This document shows positions 48,103 to 58,440 of a stretch of DNA of 64,000 bases, one piece after another (the first letter of the stretch is position 1; every line of letters starts with the position of its first letter). The DNA lies in contig OW799236.1 of NCBI GenBank assembly GCA_941918925.1, positions 123,626,360 through 123,690,359 on the forward strand, written 5' to 3'. Below the pieces are notes generated by a model. It saw nothing but the letters and a program-made list of their open reading frames with translations, ran no database searches and was not told the origin of the DNA. The translations under genes were made by a program, and so were the position numbers. The stretch comes from Phyto melanocephala. Taxonomy: Eukaryota; Arthropoda; Insecta; Diptera; Rhinophoridae.

Positions 48103-48110
48103 GTAAGCAG

Positions 48111-49118
48111 TAGGGTGATCGATAATTCGACTTTTTTAAAAAACCGGTTTAGGTTTTAAAAAAACCGGTTAACCGGTTCGAATATATAAAATACAATTCC
48201 TTAAACGAAAAATAAAAAATATTGCAAAAAAAAAAAATTATAATAAAAATTATACCTAAATATGAAATTTTTACATTTTATATACGTTTGGCTGCACAAT
48301 TACGCAATAACTGACATGAATGCATTTGACTTATTTGGTCTTAATTAGTTGAATTTAAGGATAAAAGATACTGTTTACAAGTAAAATAAATAAATACAAT
48401 AAATTAATACATAAAAAGGACTTTTTATAAGGCTGTTATAAATTTTTGTTTCTCCTTTTGTACATTTTTTAAATGTTTAATAGATTTAACTAATATGCAC
48501 TAACGTATTTTGTTTAAAATGATTTCTGTAATTTGAAATACATTTTAGAGGCTAGAAGAAAATCTTCAAAATTAAATTTTAAAAATTCTTTCTTATACCC
48601 CTGACAGACATACAAATATAGGCATAAACTAGTTTGTTCGATGGTTTAATTGAAATTTAAGTTGACAGACACTCAATGTCATTAATTAAAATTAGGATCT
48701 GGAAGGACGGATTATTGGTTGGTAACTAAACTTTTTACCTAAAAGTAATCGATCAGCTAAGTTTATTTTTCAATTACCTCTAACTTTTAACGTTATGCTT
48801 ATATCCTATAAAAAATAATATTTAAGCTTAATTATATTTCTTATTTACATTTGTTTTTGAAACAACAAATAAATTTCTTACAATATTATGGTAGAATATT
48901 TAATAGTTTTTATTTAATTTTCGCATACTAAATATACTTTGGTACGTTTGGTTACAAAGATATATGAAAATAAACTAAAAAAATAAAAAACCGGTTTTTT
49001 TCGGATAGAAAAACCGGTGTATTCGATATTCGAAAAATCAACATTTAGAAAAAACCGCCAGCTGAAAGAGGAAAAAACCGGGTTTTCCACCGGTTGTAAA
49101 ACCGAGTCGATCACCCTA
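48111..49118. mobile_element. Non-autonomous hAT element with 8-bp target duplication
   Basis: Its 12-bp terminal inverted repeats are TAGGGTGATCGA at the left and TCGATCACCCTA at the right. GTAAGCAG occurs immediately outside on both sides (48103-48110 and 49119-49126), the 8-bp duplication expected of hAT transposition. Both subterminal zones are dense in AACCGGTT/AAACCGG motifs, probable transposase-binding sites. The 1008-bp interior has no transposase ORF; the minus ORF 48914-49165 runs across the right terminus and is spurious. Confidence 0.9.
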
Positions 49119-49126
49119 GTAAGCAG

Positions 49127-49989
49127 TGAAAAAAATGCTTCCAAGTGGAAATTTGTCATATACAAATTAGGGCTCTTACAAGCAAGTTTGATAGGGAGAG
49201 TTTAGCGTTTCTTTGTACAAACCTACTTACAGTAAGATTTAAATTTTTACTCGTTTATAGGTCATATAAGTGATTTCAACACGTCCATCTGTCTTTCCTT
49301 GTAGCGCTCGATATTTAAGTGGAAATGGCCATTTTTATAAAAATATTTTTTTTGAATAAAAATTTAGTAAAAGTTTGAACGTAATTTTGATACTTTATTA
49401 CGTTTCTTCCAAGGTTAGAAAATAGATTTTGGAGTACACCTTCACCGTCAGATTGTGCAATTTTTTATGGCCGCAATTAAAAGACCGGTAATGACAGCTG
49501 GTTTTTGTTTCGCTGGTATGCGCAGCTACCGATCTGATTTCTATTTAATTTTTTTACCTACATAAATCAGCTTTATAGTTCACAGAAAAATATTTGACTT
49601 TTATTGTGCAATTAAGTCATTCAAATATTAATTTACAATTTTGGGTATTTTCATTTCTTAGAGAAAGTTGCAGGACTTTCCAAACGGAAGTTATTTTTTA
49701 ATGTCATTTATGGCTTTGTTAGGTTACACACTTTTATTGATATGAATTGAACACAATTCAACCCCTTTTCTGTTTCGCTGATGTGAGCAGGTACTTTTTA
49801 GCCGAAAGTGTTTGTTTTCACAATCAGGGTCAAGTGTTCAACTTAATTGTATGTGTATACTGGGAATACCTGGTATCAGGTAAGAATACATGTCAAGAAA
49901 TTAATTTCTTAATTAAGATTTTTTCCGACTTTCTATGCAAAACCCCAAAATGGCATTATAATGGAAAAAGGGTTTCCATGATCAAATAG
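49127..49989. other. Spacer upstream of the plus-strand gene
   Basis: No gene is supported. The ORF at 49747-49989 runs into the TATA region of the next gene and shows no motif. Confidence 0.5.
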
Positions 49990-50022
49990 TATAAATAATG
50001 CCGCAATTATTACAACGGCATT
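49990..50022 (+). promoter_or_regulatory. TATA box plus initiator-like site for the plus-strand gene
   Basis: TATAAATA at 49990-49997, in the context AGTATAAATAATGC, is followed by GCATTAG, whose A at 50020 lies 30 nt from the first T. It is an imperfect initiator (consensus TCA(G/T)T). The context is nearly the same as at the minus-strand gene (AGTATAAATACTGC). A 5' UTR of about 89 nt is predicted. Confidence 0.55.
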
Positions 50023-50108
50023 AGTTGTGTTAAAGACATACAAAAAGCTACTGTGATCGGTAAAAAAAAAGTTACAAATTTGACAAAACTCAGGAAAAAA
50101 AGTTAAAG

Positions 50109-50573
50109 ATGACCACCAAAAACGTATTGCATAATGATGCTACCATGGATAAATTGGCCAAATATTTTGGTATTTCTATGAAATTTAATATTTTAAATAT
50201 TATTGTTAAACTTAGTTTTTTTTGTACAGAACTCGTTTTAAGAATATCTGACAAAAAGCACACTATTTTTAAAAAGATACAATTAGAGACAACCAATCGT
50301 AAAGTTCCGCTCACGTATCAAACAAAAAGTAGAGCCTTAAAAAGAAAACGTGATGTGTCGCCGCCAACACATCCAATCGAAGCGTCACCTATGCCGAAAA
50401 GAGGCCAATGCGAAGAGAAGCATATAATTTATGAACAAGATCAAATGGAGATTTACACAGACTTCGATGAGTTCTCCGAGATGTGGAGTGAATATGAGGA
50501 GTATGAATATGATAGTGCTTTGTTTCCCAACGAAGATAAACATACTGTCGAACAGCAATTGTTTAACGTGTGA
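50109..50573 (+). CDS. Two-exon gene for a small protein with an acidic Tyr-rich tail (134 aa), family unknown
   Basis: Exon 1 codes 50109-50169 and exon 2 codes 50230-50573. The intron is 60 nt (GTATTT...TTGTACAG), phase 1, between Phe20 and Glu21. Read unspliced the frame stays open, so the intron is inferred from splice signals, from the hydrophobic odd stretch it removes and from the match to the gene at 9.5-10.2 kb. The N-terminal block is TMDKLAKYFELVLRISDKKH. It continues with a basic stretch (RALKRKRDVSPP, a likely nuclear localisation signal with SP sites), ASPMPKRG, and an acidic C-terminus with DFDEFSEMWSEYEEYEYD. No signal peptide, membrane span or enzymatic motif is visible. Beyond the shared N-terminus, the KR-x-R-x-x-SP and I-x-Y-E-x-D positions also match the other gene. 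The function is unknown; a nuclear, possibly protein-binding role is only inference. Confidence 0.7.
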   Translation: MTTKNVLHNDATMDKLAKYFGISMKFNILNIIVKLSFFCTELVLRISDKKHTIFKKIQLETTNRKVPLTYQTKSRALKRKRDVSPPTHPIEASPMPKRGQCEEKHIIYEQDQMEIYTDFDEFSEMWSEYEEYEYDSALFPNEDKHTVEQQLFNV

Positions 50574-51317
50574 TATCTTCTGCAAATGGTTTAATATAGA
50601 AGCTTTATGAACAATCATAAATTAGTTTAAAAAAATAATAGAAAAAAGGTAATTGGAGAGATCAATGGAATTAAAATAGAGCACTTAATTTAAAGAGTAA
50701 CATAGGCAGTAATCTATTTCCAATCGAGGTAAAAAATGTCATCGAAGAAAAATATGTCCTGTATGAAATTCAATCAACTCACGTCAGCCTTAAATTGAAG
50801 TCCCTAATCTAAGTGAATTTAACCCCTCTTTATCTCCTGCTGTCTAAGAAATACAATTTGCTTCAATGATGCGTCACTTTTACTGTGGTGAATCCGACAC
50901 AGGATGTGTTTAACATTATTTATTAAATACTATTTTATTCAAACATTGTAATGCTCAAACTCTTCAATATATTGCTCTTTTTATACCAAAAAAAAAACAA
51001 TTTTAACTACAATATATTTTAGTTCTTTTTTTAAGAAATAATAATATTCTGCTAAGTCAAAAAAAAAATTATAATTTTTATTTAATTTTGTTTTTACTAA
51101 TGTATTTTATTGGACATAAAATTCTATATAGGACTTCTGATATCTTGGGTCCTTTCCCTCCAATTATCAACTTTTGCCAAGCTACAAAATAGTCCTCTTA
51201 AAATGATGTAATTTCTGCTTCTCAAATATAAATCCAAAACATCGCCAGTTTTGTTTTGACTTGCCATTTAGAGTCAAATCGCAGCAAATTGCATATCGTT
51301 GTAAATGGTTTACTTCA
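50574..51317. other. 3' flank and spacer
   Basis: A candidate ATTAAA poly(A) signal lies about 100 nt past the stop. No further gene is supported. Confidence 0.45.
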
Positions 51318-51325
51318 CCTTCGTG

Positions 51326-52061
51326 TAGGGTTGCCATTTCTATTTAAAAAAAAGGGGACGCCAGCATAAGAAATGTAGGCCATTTGCCCAAAAAAAGAGG
51401 ACACATTTAAAAAAAATTAAATTGGACCAAATTTACGACGACAAAAACAAAATTTGTTTTTACGAAAAAAACTTTATTTACAAGAATACAAACTGAACAT
51501 GTCATTCTGATTTAATGGTTGAAAATAAAAAAAAAAAAAAAAAAATTCATTCCATTTATTATCGGGAATGTACATTTTTAAAAATTTTACATATATTTTT
51601 CAACACTTCCAATTTGAGCCAATATATTACCATCGCATCTCTTTAAATATTTGTAAAACTCTAGGCAATCCATATTTTTGTTCAAGACTTTTTTCTATAT
51701 CTGGAAAACAAACTTTATGAAAAACACACAGCTGACAAGCAGACCCCTTTGCCGAACTTTTTTAAAATAAAAGACAAGTTCAAATAGGCCACTTCGATAA
51801 ATAGCGACAATTAAGGATAATAAAACGTATATTGTACAAATAGAAGTTTTAAAATTGTACTTTTTCAAAACTAATTGTACAAGCACCTAAATCTTGTTTT
51901 CATACATTTTGTGATCTGTGATTTAAGGTTTAAATGTAACTTCAGAGAAGGTGCAAAAAGCCGGACAACCCCGGACAATTGCTAAAAAAGAAGTAGGACT
52001 GCCCCGGATGCCCTAAAAAAAAGGACGGTGTCCGGGGAAAAGTGGACGGATGGCAACCCTA
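51326..52061. mobile_element. Second non-autonomous hAT element with 8-bp target duplication
   Basis: TAGGGTTGCCAT at the left is inverted at the right as ATGGCAACCCTA. CCTTCGTG occurs on both outer sides (51318-51325 and 52062-52069). The right subterminal zone is rich in CCCCGGAC/GTCCGG motifs and the left in GGGGACG/GAGGACA. The 736-bp interior has no transposase ORF. The TIR differs from the element at 48.1 kb after TAGGGT, so a different family mobilised it. Confidence 0.9.
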
Positions 52062-52069
52062 CCTTCGTG

Positions 52070-55000
52070 TGTAATTAATTTTTAAACGAAGGTTTACTTG
52101 ATATTACTGCCGATATTTTGTATCCTACTTTTCTTTTTTTCTAAAACATAAAAAGCTGCTTCAATTTTATATTCTGCACATATGATCTATTAGATTAAAT
52201 AGACAATTTTGCCGACAAAAATTAATTATATGGTTTTTTTTTTAAATATGTAAGTACTGCGACAACACTAACGGGTAGCAGGTGGAGATCGCTCCAGTTT
52301 CCGCCTCCTGATGTGAAATCTTAATTACAATAACGCCGTAAATTTGCCGTCGAGATGTTCTTTAAAACGAACGTTTCTCTAACTAAAGTATAGCGGTATT
52401 TTTAAATATTAAGTCATAAGTTTTAAAATTTAAGTCATAATTTCAGTGATCTTTGAATTGCGCTTGCTTCATAGTGCGTTTTAATTTATTGTCCATGCCT
52501 TAAACTGCCACTCTTTTTTTTTAAACCCAAGAACTGTAAGCCTCGCCCGCGAGGTACAAAGAATCCCTTTTTAACAATTAAATATTTATCGCTTACACAT
52601 TCTACCAGACTAGTAGACTGTCGTATAAGCTTGTGAGTTTACTTTTATCGCACAGTGTTTTTTTCTTCGCAGATATAGTTACTTGTGTCGTCTGAGAGAA
52701 GAGGTTTAGTATTAAAGCTAGAACTTTTTCTGTAAGCTCTAAAAGGTTTCACCTCGTATGAGGAACCAGAACCACATATAAAAAAGGAAGTTGGTTGAAC
52801 ACCAAATTTTGTCTATCAAGAAAAGGGCAAAGGATATTTAGTTTTGTGGTTTTGTATAATCAATGTTGATTCAACCTGCATTACTTTTTATTTTTGTTTT
52901 ATTACACATGTGTTAGTATCAATGTCAAAAGCTCCTCTAACTCCTAAAATATCGAACCAATATTAATAACATTAAGATTGTGCACATCTGCAGGAAAATC
53001 TTTCAAATGCTCAGTTGTATAATCTGAACGTAAACTGCGTAACAATAAATCGACTTAAAATTTCAGTAAAAAAAAGAATCTCTTCTTACAACAAATATAT
53101 CAAGTGAAGTCATTTTCTCGTTAGATTGCTCAAGTAGTAGAAACAAAATAATAAATAAATTTTATTTTTAACTAAGAAAATATACATTTAAAGATAAGCC
53201 CTTCATTAAGTTCAGCACGGTTTACTGTTAAAAGGTGAAAAAAGTTTTGGTCCTCTAGGGTTAAATATTAAAAACTTCGCACAATCCATTGAAATATTTA
53301 ATTTAAAAAAACTTAATGTCCTACTGTCAGATTCTGTTTTTGGTTAAAATAATAAATGATTAACTTAAAGACATGTATCAGCAATAATTCAAAATCGAAA
53401 AACATAGAAGAAGAAAAGGAGCAAACAATTTTAAATTTTGGTAATTTTGGGACGTATCAAATGAAAAACGTTGAAGCTATAGATATGTAGGTATAGATCT
53501 TTAAAATACTTTCAGCCTCACAAGGTGTCGTGATTTGTAACCGCAATTGTATAAGATATTAACACGTAGTAAAAAAAAGTTACTGGTAATTTCTAATGGT
53601 GTTTTCCTTTCTAAAAAAAAATGTTGCAATAAGTATGTGTAACATTTCATGATTTTACACTTTAACATATTCTGTGTTAAAAACATGTTTGCATAAAAAA
53701 GTATTTATTCACATAACACAGCTGCAAAAAATGGTACTTTGTTACACTGAAATATAATTGGGGGTAAGATATGCTACACTCTTGCCAGTTATTTGTGCAA
53801 CACGTTCAGAAAAGAACACGATAACTGTTTGCACTTTTGCATGTATTTTTAGAATAGAACATAAACCCGCTCGAATGGTAGCATTATTGTAACATTTTTG
53901 TCAGAAAGGAAAACACAATAAGACATAAACATATCAAAAAAATTAAGGGTTTAATAAACCGATTAAATTTTAAAAAATGAAGATCAAAATTTCTTATTGA
54001 AACGTATTGTAGGAAATAAATATCAATTTATACAAACGAGTAATCTCTCTAGATCATTTAAGGAACTTTGATAAAATATATCTACTAACCCCTTCCAAAA
54101 GCAGATAAATTCTACAATTACTAAGCTTTGTCTAAGATGAACCTAAATTTCTTACAAAACAAGTTCAGCTTAGAATTTACCTTTACAAATTCATCAAAAG
54201 TAAACTGGACATAACTTTGTCGTATTAGTGTTGTAGGTGTCTGTGTTTGGCTGGTGAATATAAAATTAGTTTTAATGATTAAATGAAAACATATATTCTA
54301 AGAAAACATACATATAAACATGTACTTATCTGGTTTGTGCAAACATATTCGCAGCAAAGGAAATATAATGAATTTGTTCATACAACATACATATATCAAT
54401 TTATTTTATGATGCTAAAACAGATAAGAAAGTTGTTAAAGATTCCCATTTAGTGAACCGCTTTACTTGGGCATAAATACAAGAGCCTACCTACACACACA
54501 TTTGTAGCTACAAATACATAAAGAAAATGTACAAAATAATTACATAAAAGTAAGCACATCATATAATTGCCATACTTGTGGTTAAGGATTTCAAAATATT
54601 CCCCACACTAATACACAAACACGCACGTGTACATATTTACATATTTGGAAACAAACATTCACAAAACACAAACAAAAATTACTGAAAATATACAAACAAG
54701 TCTATTCTAGGAACTTTCCAGGACAAATGTAGTACACACACACTTTGTATGTAGGTGTTTGTATATTTGTGTGTACGCCTGTGTCTACATACTCTTTCAT
54801 TGTTGTTTTGTGTAACTAAACCAAACCAAAATATGTACAGTAATACACTATGAAAAACAAAAACAACATGTGTGTTGTTAGTACAAATTAAAACTACAAA
54901 CTAAAACAAATAAATTTTTGTTAAATAATAAACACACTTCAAACGTATTTTTGCTTGATTTATTAAGCTGTTAAATCAAAATCTTGTTTACCACACACAT

Positions 55001-55273
55001 TTAAATAATGTAAATAAACAATTAATGTGACTCATTAGAGTCGCTTCGAATTAAGTACAAAACAAGCAGAGCACACAATTACTATAGTCCGTTTCATAAC
55101 CTGTGCTGTATGGTTGTATGTTGTAAGACAAAATTATATTTTTAATTTATAAATAAAAAAAAAACATACATATGTATATGCTGAATACACAAATGTCATA
55201 TTTTGTTAAAATTCCTAAAGGTTTAAAGTTTTTTTTTTATAAAAAACAAAATATTATTATTATTTTTAAGCAA
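52070..55273. other. Noncoding region
   Basis: AT-rich sequence, with CA/TACA-type simple repeats towards 54.3-54.9 kb. No gene, terminal repeat or RNA gene was recognised. Confidence 0.5.
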
Positions 55274-55347
55274 GGCGAATTCATACAGGTGAAATTATCA
55301 GCCCAGCTGATGGGGAGGCATTTTATCAAAATTTGTTGAATTCGCCC
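55274..55347. repeat. Small inverted repeat, MITE-like
   Basis: GGCGAATTCA at 55274-55283 and TGAATTCGCC at 55338-55347 bracket a 54-bp GC-richer core (CAGCCCAGCTGATGGGGAGG) in otherwise AT-rich DNA. The size and GGGCGAATTC-type ends suggest a very short MITE. No target duplication is evident. Confidence 0.45.
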
Positions 55348-55699
55348 TGATTCATTTATTAAAGCAGAGATGAAAAATCAGATTTTGGTTTCAGTATTAA
55401 GAAATTAACTTGAATGTACTTTTTCGATAATAAATGTATCAAATTTATGTATATTTGTTGTTTTTTCAGCATTTATAATGTGTTTCACAAATAATAATTT
55501 ATTATATATAATAAAAAAAAAATAATAATAAAATAAATAGTGGAATATAAAAGTTCCTGCAGTGTAAAATAGGATTTTGGTAAAAAGTAAAGTCAGGATA
55601 TCAAAACTTATATGCCTGAGGGTAAACAAAAAACCCAAAAAGAATCCTTTTAATTAAAGAAAAATTGCCAGGATTGCTGTAAAAAAAATTGCTGTAAAA

Positions 55700-56236
55700 A
55701 ATTTAATTCAAAAATTAATTTATAATTAATTCAAAAATTAATTTATAATTAATTCAAAAATTAATTTATAATTAATTCAAAAATTAATTTATATTTTATA
55801 AAAAAATTAATTTATAATTAATTCCAAAATTAATTTATAATTAATTCCAAAATTAATGTATAATTAATTCAAAAATTAATTTATAATTAATTCAAAAATT
55901 AATTTATAATTAATTCAAAAATTAATTTATATTTAATAACAAAAATTAATTTATAATTAATTCAAAAATTAATTTATATTTTATAAAAAAATTAATTTAT
56001 AATTTATTCCAAAATTAATTTATAATTAATTAAAAGATGAATTTATAATTAATTAAAAAATGAATTTATAATTAAGTAAAAAATTTATTTATAATTAAGT
56101 AAAAAATTAATTTATAATTAATTAAAAAATTAGTTTATAATTAATTAAAAAATTAATTAATAATTAATTTAAAAATTGATTTATAATAATTTAAAAAAAA
56201 AATTATTTATATATAATGCAAAAATTAATTTATAAC
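55700..56236. repeat. 23-bp satellite array, left part
   Basis: The repeat unit is AATTCAAAAATTAATTTATA-ATT (23 bp; for example TTC at 55707 and 55730). It continues with degeneration and AAAAATTAA/AATTAAAAAATT variants up to about 56236, where a LINE begins. The same unit resumes at 57853. Confidence 0.9.
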
Positions 56237-57852
56237 TACTTCACATTATCCAAAACTCTGGAAATTCGGTAGAGTTATACCTATACCTAAGGTAAAGTTA
56301 CCTATTTCTAGTTCAGACTATAGACCAATAAGTGTGCTAAATGCTAGTTCTAAAGTTTTGGAAGTGTTGTTAAGAAAGCAAATTGAGGATTATCTCAGTA
56401 CGGAAAATTTAATAAATATTTTTTAGTCAGGTTTTAGGAAAAATTATAACACTACTGGTTTGGTATTAGATATTAATGAAAACCTTAGGAAAGCTATGGA
56501 TAACTCTTATAGTTCATTGCTTGTTTTTATTGATTTAAGTAAAGCCTTTGATTCTATAAGTCATGAGATTTTATGTCATAAGCTTCAAAGGAATTTTGGT
56601 TTTGATAGTTCTGCTTGCCGTTTACTTTGGTCCTTTTTAACTAATAGATTTCAGTACGTTGAATCTGGAGGAGATAAATCTTCTATTTCGGAATGTTTTA
56701 GAGGTGTTCCTCAAGGGTCAATATTAGAACCACTCTTGTTTATAATGTACATAAACGATTTGTATCGAGAAATAACATACTGCAGATGCTATGCCTATGC
56801 AGATGATATTCAACTTTTAGCGTATGATTCTGGTTTTGGTGTAACTTTTTTGGAAAATAATGTGAACAATGATTTGGAGCGGGTTGCAGAATGGTGTAAA
56901 TCGATTTATATGAGTTTGAATCTCTCAAAGTCTAAAGACATGTATTTTTCTATTGATGTACTTTTGCCTAATGTATAATGGGTGAAACCATTGAATTTAT
57001 ATCTCACTACAAGTCGTTAGGAATATACATTGATACAAAATTGGATTTCAGTTTCCATATAAACAACATAATATCTAGAATCTCATTTATATTAAAACGT
57101 CTATACTGTCTTGGTTCTTTTCTGCCATTCAATGTTAAAAAACGGGTAGCATTGTCTCTGTGTTTACCTGTGTTTCTGTATGGGATTGAGATATTTTCTG
57201 GTACGTCCCAACAGAATATGATTAAGTTGCGATTAGCTTTTAACCGCGTTGTTCGATATATTTGCAATGTTAAATATAATGAGCATGTTTCTGAACATGT
57301 TATTGGAATATTAGGTTCAGATTTTCACAGTTTTATAAATCAACGTCTTTTATTGCATTTCTTCAAAATTATGAAGTATGGTAAACCTCCTTATCTTGTA
57401 GATAAATTTAACATTGGAAAATCTACAAGAACAAATACTATTATTTGTCCAAAACATTCTTCTCTATATATGACTAGATCATTCGTTGTAAGAGTAGCTC
57501 GAATTTGGAATCACTATATTCCGTATAATGAACGAAATTTTAATAAGTCAGTTTCGGCTTTTAGAAATATTTCTAGAAAATTTTTGTGAATAAAACTGGT
57601 GCTGTTACGTAAAAGTACTTAAACAAGTTGTATGATAAAATAGTATATATATACATATTTCTGACTTTAGTGTCTGTGCAAAGAAAAGGGGGGTTGTTTT
57701 TAATAATGTATTTTATACATATATGTAAGTGTAACATAAATAGTAACGTAGTATTATAAAACTAATTATTTTTAAATTGTTTAAAAGCCATGTTTTTCTT
57801 GATTAATTAGGCCTATTGGCTTTTAATCTATTGAATTAAATAAATAAATAAA
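56237..57852 (+). pseudogene. 5'-truncated LINE with nearly intact RT and C-terminus
   Basis: The insertion starts within ORF2. From 56244 it reads HYPKLWKFGRVIPIPK, then DYRPISVLNASSKVLEVLLR. A TAG stop at 56424-56426 replaces the Gln of the conserved QSGFR. From 56460 the frame is open: VFIDLSKAFDSISHEILCHK (palm), FRGVPQGSILEPLLFIMYIN and YAYADDIQLLAYD, with YADD at 56796-56807. It continues through VAEWCKSIYMSLNLSKSK to a stop at 56976-56978 caused by a frameshift. ORF2 resumes in another frame at 56978 with EFISHYKSLGIYIDTKLDFS and the C-terminal RVARIWNHYIPYNERNFNKS, ending at 57589. The 3' UTR ends in (TAAA)n at about 57839-57852. It is a jockey/CR1-like or related LINE, young but inactive, inserted in the satellite. 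Confidence 0.9.
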
Positions 57853-58440
57853 ATTCAAAAATTAATTTATAATAAATTCAAAAATTAATTTTTATTAATA
57901 AATAAAATTTATTTATAATTAATAATAATATAATTTATAATTAATTTAAAAATTAATTTATAATAAGTTTTAAAAAAAATATTCAAGATTATTTAAAATA
58001 TAAATTTATAATTAATTCAAAATATAATTTATAATTAATTCAAAAATTAATTTTTAATTAATTTAAAAATTAGTTTACTATTAATTCAAAAATTAATTTT
58101 TAATTAATTCAAAAATTAATTTTTAATTAATTCAAAAATTAATTTTTAATTAATTCAAAAATTAATTTTTATTTAATTCAAATATAAATTAATTAAAAAA
58201 TTAATTAATTCAAATATTAATTAATTCAAAAATTAATTATTATTTTAATGATTTATTATTCAAAGTTACTTAAATAATTAATTTATAATTTATTAAATAA
58301 TTAATTGACCGTTAGTTAAATAATTTGTTTATTATTAATTAAATAATTTATTATAATTAATTAAATAATTTTCTTAAAATTATTAAATAACTAATTCAAT
58401 AATAAACTTATAATTAATTTAATATTTTTAGTATTCATTT
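57853..58440. repeat. 23-bp satellite array, right part
   Basis: AATTCAAAAATTAATTTATA-type units resume directly after the LINE's (TAAA)n tail, with variant units (TTTTTAATTAATTC) near 58080-58160. They decay towards 58440. Confidence 0.85.

Noticed and set aside
48914..49205. ORFs on both strands across 49.0 kb
   Set aside because: They cross the right terminus of the hAT element at 49118 and consist of the AACCGGTT-rich subterminal sequence.
56978..57589. A separate host gene of 203 codons
   Set aside because: It is the C-terminal part of the LINE ORF2 moved to another frame by a single frameshift; its SLGIYID and ARIWN motifs belong to the LINE.
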